From assembly GCF_900107815.1 (NCBI RefSeq), contig NZ_FNRK01000008.1, forward strand, positions 1 to 64,000: a stretch of 64,000 nt of DNA. The letters run 5' to 3'. The position numbers and the translations under genes were made by a program. The notes under the pieces are model-generated. The model did no database searches. It was given only the letters and a program-made list of their open reading frames with translations, and had not been told where the DNA came from. The stretch comes from Eubacterium aggregans. Lineage in GTDB: Bacteria > Bacillota > Clostridia > Eubacteriales > Eubacteriaceae. Of the stretch, positions 1-7,709 are shown piece after piece (within the stretch, counting starts at the first letter, position 1; each line of letters opens with the position of its first letter).

Positions 1-231
1 ACGTTTGAGTCTAGCGATTTCTTTTTCTTCGTCAGATTGATAGTTACCGGATCCACGTACGGGAATGTCACCTTCATTGTTTCGAAATTGGGATTCCCAA
101 CGAGCCAAGGTGCTTGTCGCGATACCCAGATTTTTGGCACATTCAATCTGTGTCAGATCAGGGTGCTCCTTTCGATAGTTGATTGCGTCTAACTTGAACT
201 GTTTGGTGTGTTGCTTGTTTGTTCTTGGCAT
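1..231 (-). mobile_element. IS3-family transposase OrfA, N-terminal part
   Basis: The first 77 codons of a reading frame that runs off the left edge of the window. The protein starts MPRTNKQHTKQFKLDAINYR and continues with a helix-turn-helix of the kind found in IS3/IS150-type OrfA proteins (TQIECAKNLGIATSTLARWE, about residues 28-47), then a charged linker that would lead into a leucine zipper. OrfA binds the ends of the element and is normally extended by frameshifting to give the active transposase. The ATG at 231 is preceded by GGAGG, and a TATAAT hexamer lies at 252-257 on the minus strand. The element sits directly against the cut end of a sensor kinase gene. The family call is from motif style only; the catalytic OrfB lies outside the window. 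Confidence 0.75.
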
Positions 232-310
232 AATGAGTTCCTCCATATGTTGATTATACAATATTTCTAGGGGATATCTCATTTTACTTTGTACTATTTA
301 AATTCTAACA
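232..310 (-). mobile_element. left end of the IS element and insertion junction
   Basis: AT-rich stretch between the transposase start and the kinase frame. The kinase sequence looks normal up to LRHYIG and then reads VRI and a stop (298-300), so the junction is probably within about 295-310. The terminal inverted repeat cannot be defined because the other end of the element is outside the window. Confidence 0.5.
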
Positions 311-1155
311 CCAATATAGTGCCTTAACCCCTCGAGATCCTTTTGATCGAGAAAGGCCATGGTGGCATTGATATGATGGCGCATATCGTGTCGGAGCTGC
401 GTGGCCTGCTCCACCCGTTCCAGCATAACTTCATTTTGACGGGACTGGGCAGCCAAAAGCTGGTTCTCCTGGATGAGGGCCAGGTTATGCTGTTCATCCT
501 TTAACATCCGGACAATGAGCTCGAAGGTAAAGAGCATCCCTATATTAATAAGAAGAATAAAGATGAAACTCGTGGTGGAGCCTAAAAAAGAATTGGCAGC
601 GGGGTTGGCAAACACCAGATAGTAGTAGAATAAAAAGAAAGTGGAGGGGACCAGCCATAAATAACGCCAGGAGTCCTGGTGGCCCTCGTACCCCATGACC
701 GGCGCCATGCGCTTTTTAAAATAATAGAGGATGAAAGGATAGGATAAAATGAGGGTGATGGTGGTAGTCAGGCTGAAGGTAATGTGGTAGGTAATGGCGA
801 ATTGGGCTGGAAAGAGGAGGGATTCCAGAAACTTTGCCGCAATAACGACCAAATCGGCATAACAAATAACCATGAGAAGCAAAAAAACAAGCTTCCCCGG
901 CTGGGCTTTAATATTCAGCAGAATAAAAAATAAATTGACTGCGATGGAGAGAATACTGGCAATTTTACCGGTATCGAAGGTAGCTACCCATATTCCCGTG
1001 GCGATTTGAAGAGTGCAGGCGACGATGATGAGTAGAATGGTGGTTCTTTTGGAAAAACGCAAAAAGTCCTCAAAGGGAATGAGGATGAGGACAAGATAGG
1101 GCAGATAATTCAGGAGGGAATACAGGGCGACGGAAAACAGATAATAAAGGTCCAT
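298..1155 (-). pseudogene. AgrC/GHKL-type sensor histidine kinase, 3' end lost to an IS insertion
   Basis: The product is 285 aa: about six hydrophobic membrane segments (residues 1-220), then a dimerisation region with the motif QLRHDMRHHINATMAFL that carries the phospho-accepting histidine. Such kinases normally continue with a GHKL ATPase domain of about 110-140 residues; here the frame ends a few residues after LRHYIG with no ATPase domain at all. The start at 1155 follows GGAGGT by eight bases and lies just 3 bases after the response-regulator stop, so the two form one operon. Without an ATP-binding domain it should not autophosphorylate. The missing 3' part may lie on the far side of the IS element, outside the window. 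Confidence 0.75.
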
Positions 1156-1157
1156 GG

Positions 1158-1874
1158 CTACGACCTCCGGGCTTTGGCCCAAAACCAATCGTTATAGAGC
1201 TCCCGAAGCCGTTTGCTTTCCCGGGTGGATATAGGGATGGAGGTGCCATCCTCAAGTAAGAAAGCATCCTTTCCTGTGGAGATGATGGCTTCCATATTGA
1301 CTAAAAAGCTTTTATGGCAGCGCATAAAATGCTCCGAGGGCAGCTCCTGGGAAAGCTTTGCCAGGGGTGTGTAGGTTGTGAAGACACCTTCCGCAGTGTG
1401 AATCAAGCTTTTTTTATTAAAAACCTCAATATATAAAATCTGGGAAATGGGAATATCCAGGGTCAGCCGATTGGAGATAATTCGAAGGGTTTCCCCCATC
1501 TTAGGGAGGTGGGAAAGGCGGCGGTTCAAAAGAGTGGCCAGATCCGAAAATCCTACAGGCTTTACCAGGTACCCCTCAGCTTGAAGCCCGTAGGATTCCA
1601 GGGCGTGCTCCTCACTGCTGGTGATAAAAATGATGCTGCTTTGAGGGGCTAACTCCCGAAGGGTCTTTCCAATCTGTAGCCCACTCAAACCATCCATGTA
1701 GATATCTAAAAAGAAGACGTCATAGCGGGTCAGATTCTCGGCGGCCAGCAGTGTCTCTCCAGAAGGATAATCATCAATATGGGATGTACTCCCGATATTT
1801 TGACAGTATTGTTCTAATAAAAGGCGCAGGGCTTGTAAATCCCTGGCGCAATCGTCACAAATTGCAAAGTTCAT
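1158..1874 (-). CDS. LytTR-family response regulator (AgrA/VirR-like)
   Basis: A 238-aa two-domain regulator. Residues 1-120 are a receiver domain: the acidic pair follows NFAICDD, the phospho-acceptor aspartate is in YDVFFLDIYMDGLSG, and a conserved lysine follows in EGYLVKPVGF. Residues about 140-235 form a LytTR DNA-binding domain (ILYIEVFNKKSLIHTAEG, then FMRCHKSFLVNMEAI). The ATG at 1874 is preferred to an upstream in-frame ATG at 1907 because AAGGA lies just before it. It is the first gene of a two-gene operon with the truncated kinase at 298-1155, so it is probably an orphan now unless another kinase phosphorylates it. Targets are unknown. Confidence 0.88.
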   Translation of the reverse strand: MNFAICDDCARDLQALRLLLEQYCQNIGSTSHIDDYPSGETLLAAENLTRYDVFFLDIYMDGLSGLQIGKTLRELAPQSSIIFITSSEEHALESYGLQAEGYLVKPVGFSDLATLLNRRLSHLPKMGETLRIISNRLTLDIPISQILYIEVFNKKSLIHTAEGVFTTYTPLAKLSQELPSEHFMRCHKSFLVNMEAIISTGKDAFLLEDGTSIPISTRESKRLRELYNDWFWAKARRS

Positions 1875-1947
1875 GATGCATTCCTTGTTTTTTCTACAGT
1901 ATAGCATATTTTAAGGGTGTGGCGATGAAAAAAGAAGAATAATGTTA

Positions 1948-1984
1948 TTTGTTAGTTGATTCTAACAAACAAATGAGGTATAAT
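1948..1984 (+). promoter_or_regulatory. promoter with an inverted repeat over the -35 box, upstream of the ZIP transporter
   Basis: TTGATT (1956-1961), a 17-bp spacer and TATAAT (1979-1984). A perfect inverted repeat, TTTGTTAG (1948-1955) and CTAACAAA (1962-1969), flanks the -35 hexamer exactly, so a bound repressor would block RNA polymerase. A metal-responsive regulator is a reasonable guess given the downstream gene, but none is visible nearby. Confidence 0.6.
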
Positions 1985-2079
1985 ACCACTATGGGCTAAG
2001 GAAGCTGTGACAGACGAAGCTTCATAGGTTATAATATGTAAATAAAAATGAATTTAGATGAAAGAAGGAAATTGGAATT

Positions 2080-2889
2080 ATGGGAGTGATACAATCGATA
2101 CCGCCGGTATTGGCTGCGCTTTTGGCAGGGATTTTTACCTGGGGGGTCACCGCCCTGGGATCGGCGACGGTGTTCTTTTTCAAGGAAATCAATAAAAAGG
2201 TTTTAAATGTAATGCTGGGCTTTGCCGCTGGGGTCATGATTGCCGCCAGCTTTTGGTCCTTGCTGGCTCCGGCCATCGCCATGTCTGAGGGCGGTGCTCT
2301 GCCTGTTTGGTTTCCGGCATTGGCTGGTTTTTTAGGGGGGAGTGGTTTTCTATGGCTAGTGGATAAGCTAATGCCCCACATCCACCCGGGGAGTGGCCAT
2401 GAAGAAGGAATCCACACCTCCTGGCAGCGCAGTGTGCTGCTGGTACTGGCCATTACTTTCCACAATATTCCCGAGGGCTTTGCTGTGGGGGTGGCTTTTG
2501 GGGGGCTGGCCTCAGGTAACGCCGGGATGACCCTGGCTGGGGCCATTTCCCTGGCGGTGGGGATTGGACTACAGAATTTTCCAGAAGGGGCGGCGGTCTC
2601 CATCCCCCTGAGAAGAGAAAATCTCAGTCGGACGAAGTCCTTCATGTACGGCCAATTTTCCGGAATGGTGGAGCCCATTGCCGCCGTCATCGGGGCGGCT
2701 GCCGTAGTGTATATTGAGCCTATGCTGCCCTATGCCCTGGCCGCCGCAGCCGGTGCCATGATCTACGTCGTGGCGGAAGAGCTCATCCCCGAATCCCAGC
2801 TGGGCCACGACGGTGAAGGCGACTTCGCCACCATGGGCGTCATCGTCGGCTTTGCCGTCATGATGTTTTTGGATGTGGCATTGGGCTGA
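2080..2889 (+). CDS. ZIP-family divalent metal transporter
   Basis: A 269-aa integral membrane protein of the ZIP family (GufA/ZupT type), which imports zinc or other divalent metals. About eight hydrophobic segments are visible. The two signature metal-site helices are present: [15 protein letters not shown] near residue 128 and [15 protein letters not shown] near residue 164. A short histidine-bearing loop ([11 protein letters not shown], about residues 99-109) precedes them. The ATG at 2080 follows a GAAGGAAA ribosome site and a strong promoter with a dyad at 1948-1984, which suggests metal-controlled repression. The gene ends inside the start of a tandem palindromic repeat. Substrate choice between zinc, iron and manganese cannot be read from the sequence. 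Confidence 0.9.
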   Translation: MGVIQSIPPVLAALLAGIFTWGVTALGSATVFFFKEINKKVLNVMLGFAAGVMIAASFWSLLAPAIAMSEGGALPVWFPALAGFLGGSGFLWLVDKLMPHIHPGSGHEEGIHTSWQRSVLLVLAITFHNIPEGFAVGVAFGGLASGNAGMTLAGAISLAVGIGLQNFPEGAAVSIPLRRENLSRTKSFMYGQFSGMVEPIAAVIGAAAVVYIEPMLPYALAAAAGAMIYVVAEELIPESQLGHDGEGDFATMGVIVGFAVMMFLDVALG

Positions 2890-3188
2890 CTTTGCAAAGA
2901 TGCGAAGCATCAAAGCAAAGGCATAGCAGACCGTCTTATGAGCGTGAGCGAATGGTCTGCGGTGCCCAATGTTACGCAAGTGAGACCGATTTTTTCCGAA
3001 GGAAAAATAAGAAAATCGGTAGAACTTGTGATCCATTCGCTGACTTTGCAAAGATGCGAAGCATCAAAGCAAAGGCATAGCAGACCGTCTTATGAGCGTG
3101 AGCGAATGGTCTGCGGTGCCCAATGTTACGCAAGTGAGACCGATTTTTTCCGAAGGAAAAATAAGAAAATCGGTAGAACTTGTGATCC
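2885..3188 (+). repeat. two tandem 150-bp copies of a palindromic repeat (period 154 bp)
   Basis: Copies at 2885-3034 and 3039-3188 appear identical and are separated by ATTC. Each holds several hairpins: CTTTGC-AAA-GATGC-GAA-GCATC-AAA-GCAAAG (a symmetric 31-mer), GCAGACC paired with GGTCTGC, and CCGATTTT paired with AAAATCGG around TCC-GAA-GGA. Short open frames here just read through the repeat. The first copy overlaps the last codons of the ZIP gene. It could act as mRNA 3'-end structure or be a mobile palindromic element found elsewhere in the genome. Confidence 0.85.
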
Positions 3189-3207
3189 TTTAGAAAGCGA
3201 GTAGACT

Positions 3208-4050
3208 ATGACTTTAATCATCGGTCCCCATCTCTCCATTGCCAAGGGCTTTAAGAAAGCCGGCCAGGAGGCGGTGTCCATTGGGGCCAATACCTTTCAA
3301 TTTTTTACCCGAAATCCCCGGGGGGGCAATGCCAAGGCCCTGGACCCCGTGGATGTCGAGGGATTGCGGCAGATGATGGAGGTCCATCATTTCGGTCCTT
3401 TACTGGCCCATGCACCCTACACCCTCAACATGGCCTCGGCCAGTGCGGCAACCCGGGATTTTGCCAGGCGGGCCTTTACCGAGGACCTGGCCCGTTTAGA
3501 GGAGCTCCCCTGTCATCTGTATAATTTTCATCCGGGCAGCCATGTGGGCCAGGGAAGTGAGCAGGGCATACAGTGGATTACGGATATTTTAAACGAGTGC
3601 CTACAGCCGGAGCAGAGCACCACCGTGCTTTTGGAGGCCATGTCCGGCAAGGGCAGTGAAATCGGCAGCCGGTTTGAAGAGCTTCGGGCCATTATTGATG
3701 GGGTTACCCTTGAAAAGCATATGGGGGTGTGTCTGGATACCTGCCATATTTTTTCGGCGGGGTACGATGTCGCGGCACAGTTAGAGGCAGTGCTGGAGGA
3801 CTTTGACCAGGTGGTGGGGCTCCACCGCCTCAAGGCCCTGCATTTAAATGACAGCATGACCCCCTTCGAAAGCCATAAGGACCGTCATGCCCGTCTGGGG
3901 GAGGGAAGCCTGGGAGAAGGAGCCTTTGCTGCCATCGTATCCCATCCGGCCCTAAGGGATAAACCCTTCTTTTTAGAGACCCCCCAGGAAAAGGTGGCGG
4001 ACTATGCCCGGGAAATTGAGTTTTTACGGGAGGCTGCCGCTCAGTTTTGA
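3208..4050 (+). CDS. nfo: endonuclease IV (AP endonuclease)
   Basis: A 280-aa TIM-barrel DNA repair enzyme that cuts the phosphodiester bond 5' to abasic sites and removes 3' blocking groups. Family motifs occur in order: IGPHLSIAKGF near the N-terminus, LLAHAPYTLNMAS near residue 70, YNFHPGSHVGQG near 110, LLEAMSGKGSEIG near 142, GVCLDTCHIFSAGYD near 173, LHLNDS near 213 followed by DRHARLGEG, and FFLETPQ near 258. These hold the histidines, glutamates and aspartates that bind the three zinc ions. Length fits the family. The ribosome site before ATG 3208 is weak, and the gene lies directly after the tandem repeat, so it may have its own promoter in or behind that repeat. Confidence 0.95.
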   Translation: MTLIIGPHLSIAKGFKKAGQEAVSIGANTFQFFTRNPRGGNAKALDPVDVEGLRQMMEVHHFGPLLAHAPYTLNMASASAATRDFARRAFTEDLARLEELPCHLYNFHPGSHVGQGSEQGIQWITDILNECLQPEQSTTVLLEAMSGKGSEIGSRFEELRAIIDGVTLEKHMGVCLDTCHIFSAGYDVAAQLEAVLEDFDQVVGLHRLKALHLNDSMTPFESHKDRHARLGEGSLGEGAFAAIVSHPALRDKPFFLETPQEKVADYAREIEFLREAAAQF

Positions 4051-4096
4051 CAAACAGAATCAGTGAATCATATACTGGATAGCAAAATGAAATGAA

Positions 4097-5038
4097 GTGA
4101 AAAAAGTGAACAAACAAATAAAGACAACGGATGTCCAGCAGGAGAATAAGAAAATCGCCATGCGGGTGTCGGTGGTATCGATCATTATCAATATCGCCCT
4201 TTCAATATTAAAATTTGTCATTGGGGTACTTGCCCATTCCGGGGCCCTGATCTCCGATGCGGTCCACTCGGCATCGGATGTGCTGTCGACCTTTGTGGTT
4301 ATTGTAGGGGTAAATGTATCCAGCAAGGAGAAGGATGAGGGTCACCAATACGGCCACGATCGCCTGGAGTGTGTGGCGGCGATCTTTTTAGCCGTTATTT
4401 TATGCCTGACGGGTCTGGGAATCGGCTGGGCCGGGATTGAAAAGATTATCGGAGCCAACACCTCTCCCCTTGAAGTACCGGGAATGCTGGCCCTAGTGGC
4501 CGCCGCCATTTCCATTGTGGTCAAGGAGTGGATGTATTGGTACACCCGGGGGGCGGCAAAGAAGATTAATTCTGGTGCTCTCCAGGCGGATGCCTGGCAT
4601 CACCGTTCCGATGCCCTATCCTCCATTGGGTCCTTGGTGGGGATTGCCGGGGCACGGCTGGGTTATCCTATTCTGGACCCTTTGGCCGCGGTGGTCATTG
4701 CCCTCATGGTCATCAAGGTGGCCTTTGATATCGGGAAGGACAGTATTAGCAAGATGCTGGATACCTCGGTGGATAAAGAGACTGAAGTGGAAATCCGGCA
4801 GCTGGTGGCTGCCTACCCCAAGGTTGAGGGCATCGACGATTTACGCACCCGGACCTTTGGCTCCAGCTTTTATGTGGATTTGGAAATCGCCATGGATGGG
4901 GCCATGAGCCTTCAGGCGGCCCACAGCATCGCGGAAGAAATCCACGACGCCCTGGAGGAAAAATACCCGACCCTGAAGCATTGCATGATCCATGTGAATC
5001 CCGCGGGGAATCCCAAAGAAAGAGATTCCTTAAGTTAA
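4097..5038 (+). CDS. cation diffusion facilitator (CDF) transporter
   Basis: A 313-aa member of the CDF family, which exports zinc, manganese, iron or cobalt in exchange for protons. Six membrane segments occupy residues 15-210. The paired metal-site motifs are present: SDAVHSASD in helix 2 and WHHRSDALSS in helix 5. A cytoplasmic ferredoxin-like domain follows (about 215-300), ending in HCMIHVNP. The start is taken as GTG at 4097, which gives MKKVNKQIK; the ribosome site is poor, and ATG at 4160 would be an alternative that still keeps all helices. With the ZIP importer 2 kb upstream, the region holds both an importer and an exporter of metal ions. Confidence 0.9.
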   Translation: MKKVNKQIKTTDVQQENKKIAMRVSVVSIIINIALSILKFVIGVLAHSGALISDAVHSASDVLSTFVVIVGVNVSSKEKDEGHQYGHDRLECVAAIFLAVILCLTGLGIGWAGIEKIIGANTSPLEVPGMLALVAAAISIVVKEWMYWYTRGAAKKINSGALQADAWHHRSDALSSIGSLVGIAGARLGYPILDPLAAVVIALMVIKVAFDIGKDSISKMLDTSVDKETEVEIRQLVAAYPKVEGIDDLRTRTFGSSFYVDLEIAMDGAMSLQAAHSIAEEIHDALEEKYPTLKHCMIHVNPAGNPKERDSLS

Positions 5039-5048
5039 AAAATTGTCC

Positions 5049-5077
5049 TTGCAAATTAGGTGCCAAAGGACTATCAT
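5049..5077 (+). promoter_or_regulatory. promoter of the rubredoxin gene
   Basis: TTGCAA (5049-5054), a 17-bp spacer and TATCAT (5072-5077), placed 34 bp before the rubredoxin ATG. Confidence 0.55.
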
Positions 5078-5110
5078 TAATGCAGTTTTAATGTAATGTG
5101 GAGGTGTGAA

Positions 5111-5284
5111 ATGCAAGAATTCGAATGCCACCTGTGTGGTTATATCTACAATCCCGAGTTGGGCGATCCAGAGAATAATATTGCTCCGGGAACCGCATTC
5201 GAAGACCTACCCCAGGAATGGTTTTGTCCAACCTGTGGGATTGGGATTGATGTATTTCTTGAAAAAAGAGAAGTTTCTGCGTAA
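5111..5284 (+). CDS. rubredoxin
   Basis: A 57-aa one-iron redox protein. The four cysteine ligands of the Fe(SCys)4 site are in CHLCGYIY (near residues 6-9) and CPTCGIG (near residues 40-43), with the conserved GDPENNIAPGT and FEDLPQEWF segments between them. In anaerobes rubredoxin carries electrons to oxygen- and peroxide-reducing enzymes. ATG 5111 is chosen over an upstream ATG at 5096 because GGAGGTG lies eight bases before it and the protein then starts as other rubredoxins do. It is a single-gene unit with its own promoter and a strong terminator shared with the convergent DUF554 gene. Confidence 0.95.
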   Translation: MQEFECHLCGYIYNPELGDPENNIAPGTAFEDLPQEWFCPTCGIGIDVFLEKREVSA

Positions 5285-5324
5285 AAAAAGCCATGGTGGC
5301 CAATTGGCCACCGTGGCTTTTTTT
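5283..5324. terminator. bidirectional intrinsic terminator
   Basis: A near-perfect hairpin GCCATGGTGGCC-AATT-GGCCACCGTGGC flanked by seven A and seven T, so it can stop transcripts from both the rubredoxin gene and the convergent DUF554 gene. Confidence 0.93.
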
Positions 5325-6027
5325 ATGCACCCATCCAGGCTGGCAGCATCCCCAACAGCCACAAAATAGGTACGGGCAAAAAAACGCCTGGTAAGAGATT
5401 GCCCAGGGCGATTTTTTTGATATCCAGCAAATTAAAGGCGATGCCCAGCATTAAGATACCGCCAACAGCATTCATTTCAGCAATCATGCTTTGGGTCAGA
5501 AAAGGCTCGACCACGCCTGCGGCCATGGTGATGCAGCCTTGATAAATAAACAGCGGGATGATGGAAAACAGTACGCCGATGCCCAGGGTAGAGGTGAGGA
5601 TGATGGAGAAAATACCATCGAGGAGGGCCTTGGTGGCTAGAATGGTGATATCCCCGGAAATCCCATCAGCAATGGAGCCCATAATGGCCATGGAGCCGGT
5701 GCAGTAGAGCAGGGTAGCGGTGACAAATCCCTCGGCAAAGGTGCTGCCATCCCCCTGGGAAAAGCGATCCTGGAGGCGTGCGCCGGCGTGTTCCAGGTGC
5801 TGCTCCACCCGGAGCCCTTCTCCGATAAGGGCCCCCAGGGCAACAGAGACCAGGGGGATGAGGATGTTTTCTGTTTGGATTCCCATGGTAATACCGATTA
5901 AAAAGATTCCCAGGCTAAGGCCGTGGGTAATGGTGTTTGAAAAGCGCGGGGGAATGCCTTTTTTTAGTAGTAAGCCGAGAAAGCTGCCGCCAGCAATGGC
6001 GCTGACGTTGATGATGGTACCGAGCAT
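5323..6027 (-). CDS. DUF554 family membrane protein
   Basis: A 234-aa protein with about seven hydrophobic segments that matches the DUF554 (YdfK-like) family: it begins LGTIINVSAIAGGSFLGLLL, contains ALGALIGEGLRVEQHLEHAG near residue 65 and the stretch TATLLYCTGSMAIMGSI near residue 103, both family hallmarks. The role of this family is not established; a transport function is often suggested. ATG 6027 follows GGGAGGT with good spacing. It is a single gene, convergent with rubredoxin and divergent from the polyphosphate operon. Confidence 0.88.
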   Translation of the reverse strand: MLGTIINVSAIAGGSFLGLLLKKGIPPRFSNTITHGLSLGIFLIGITMGIQTENILIPLVSVALGALIGEGLRVEQHLEHAGARLQDRFSQGDGSTFAEGFVTATLLYCTGSMAIMGSIADGISGDITILATKALLDGIFSIILTSTLGIGVLFSIIPLFIYQGCITMAAGVVEPFLTQSMIAEMNAVGGILMLGIAFNLLDIKKIALGNLLPGVFLPVPILWLLGMLPAWMGA

Positions 6028-6164
6028 GGATGACCTCCCTTATTTTTGTCTGAATCTATGATAGCATATTTTTACTTCAATTTTACCGACTCTTTAAAAA
6101 AGCTTTTTCTTTTTAGTGTTATAATAGCATTACTATTCTTGAGATTGGAGGGAAATGAAAAACC

Positions 6165-7709
6165 ATGATTAAACGCTTTGCAGCAATCTATATTGGTTCC
6201 AGTAAATGTGAGATGGTGGTGGGCCAGCGGGGCAAGGGTACCATTAACATTTTGGACCGAACCATGTACCCCATCGACTTTGGAAGGCAAAGCTTTTCCC
6301 GGGGGACCATCACCTTCCAATCGGTTTATGCCCTGAGCCGGATTTTAAATGAATATATTGAAATCGCTGAGGCTTCGGCGGTGGATGAAATTGAGATTAT
6401 CGGAACCGCCGCCCTGAGGGAGGCCATTAATCGGGATTATGTATTGGAGCAAATCCGGGTGTTTACCGGTGGGCATTCGGTCCGCCTTCTCAAACGGGAG
6501 GAGGAAACAGAGCTGCTCTTTCGATATATGGCCCATATCTGCGGCCAGGAAATCCTCGCACCAGAGGAGGATACGGTGCTGACCGCCATTTCCAGCGGGA
6601 GCATTGCCGTGGCCCTCGTCAGCGGGGGCACCATCACCACCTTGCAGAATGAAGAAATGGGTTATCTTAAGCTGATGGCTTTATATAAAACCATGGAGGA
6701 GCGGACTGGGAATTTTGAATCCCTGCTGACGGATTTTATCGCCATCCGCACCCGGGATTTTAAAAAGAATCTGGAGAAGCGGTCCGTGGCCAATTTGGTG
6801 GTCACCTCCCACGATGTGGAAAAACTGGCGGCCCTTTGTGAGATTAAGCCAGCGCCAGAGGGCTATTTTGAAGTGTCGGAAGCTGCCTTGACGAAACTGC
6901 GTAAAGAAATATCAAACTTATCCGCCGGACAGCTCCAGAAGCGATACTCGGTCCTGGGTCCCTATCAGGCAGAAACCATCCGCCACACCCTGCTGTTGGT
7001 GCTGAAGCTCATGGCGGATACCGGGGTGCATCAGGTAAAGCTGGTGCGGTTATCCGTGTGTGATGCCCAACTGGAATTCAAGCTGGGTATTGGAAAGACA
7101 AGGGAGCTGGATAAATGGATTGATGCCAGCAGCATCGCCTCGGCACGGTACATGGCCAAGCGATATCTGGTGGATCAGGCCCATAATGCAGCGGTGGAAA
7201 AAATTGCCCTGCGTCTCTTCGGGGCCCTCAAGGGTCAGTACCAAATGGGCCGGGCCGAGGAGCAGTTCCTAAGGCTGGCTGCCATCCTGCTGGATATCGG
7301 GCGCTTCGTCGGAGAGGATGATGGGGGCTGTTTAAACCGCCGCATTATCGAGAGCTCAGATATCATCGGACTGGATGCCCGGGAAAAAAGGGTGTTGGGA
7401 CGGATTGTGGACGGGGTACGTCTGGCCACTTTTGAGAAGGTGGAGGATGACGAGGAGCTGCGGGTGGCGGAGCGCCTCCAGGTGGCCAAGATCATCGCCA
7501 TCCTTAAGCTGGCCACGGCTCTGGATAAAAGCCATAAGCAAAGGGTGGATAAGATCCGGTGCCACCTCGATGCTAAGGCCTTTGAGGTGACGGTACAGAC
7601 CAAGGGCAATATCCAGCTGGAGGAATACTATTTTGCCCTAGGGGCCCAGGCCATGAAGGACGTCTACGGCATCGAACCAAGTTTACGTGTAAAGAGGGTG
7701 AGCATATGA
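6165..7709 (+). CDS. Ppx/GppA-like protein with HD-type C-terminal domain, degenerate active site
   Basis: A 514-aa protein related to exopolyphosphatase/pppGpp phosphatase: an ASKHA-fold N-terminal half (about 1-300) and a helical HD-like half (about 310-505). The family's first phosphate loop DIGSNS is YIGSSK here, and the second loop DIGGGS.E is replaced by AISSGSIAVALVSGG, while the acidic segment after strand 5 (REEETELLF) is kept. Compared with the intact Ppx at 9831-11357 it therefore looks catalytically weak or dead. It opens a three-gene operon, overlapping ppk1 by 4 bp (ATGA), and has a TATAAT at 6120-6125 without a clear -35. A regulatory or polyphosphate-binding role is an inference. 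Confidence 0.75.
   Translation: MIKRFAAIYIGSSKCEMVVGQRGKGTINILDRTMYPIDFGRQSFSRGTITFQSVYALSRILNEYIEIAEASAVDEIEIIGTAALREAINRDYVLEQIRVFTGGHSVRLLKREEETELLFRYMAHICGQEILAPEEDTVLTAISSGSIAVALVSGGTITTLQNEEMGYLKLMALYKTMEERTGNFESLLTDFIAIRTRDFKKNLEKRSVANLVVTSHDVEKLAALCEIKPAPEGYFEVSEAALTKLRKEISNLSAGQLQKRYSVLGPYQAETIRHTLLLVLKLMADTGVHQVKLVRLSVCDAQLEFKLGIGKTRELDKWIDASSIASARYMAKRYLVDQAHNAAVEKIALRLFGALKGQYQMGRAEEQFLRLAAILLDIGRFVGEDDGGCLNRRIIESSDIIGLDAREKRVLGRIVDGVRLATFEKVEDDEELRVAERLQVAKIIAILKLATALDKSHKQRVDKIRCHLDAKAFEVTVQTKGNIQLEEYYFALGAQAMKDVYGIEPSLRVKRVSI

Noticed and set aside
2885-3188. CRISPR array
   Set aside because: Only two long adjacent copies with a 4-bp gap; no short repeats with unique spacers and no cas genes.
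2892-3204. Two short plus-strand open frames in the tandem repeat
   Set aside because: They are read-throughs of the duplicated 150-bp palindromic unit, share sequence only because of the repeat and have no ribosome sites.
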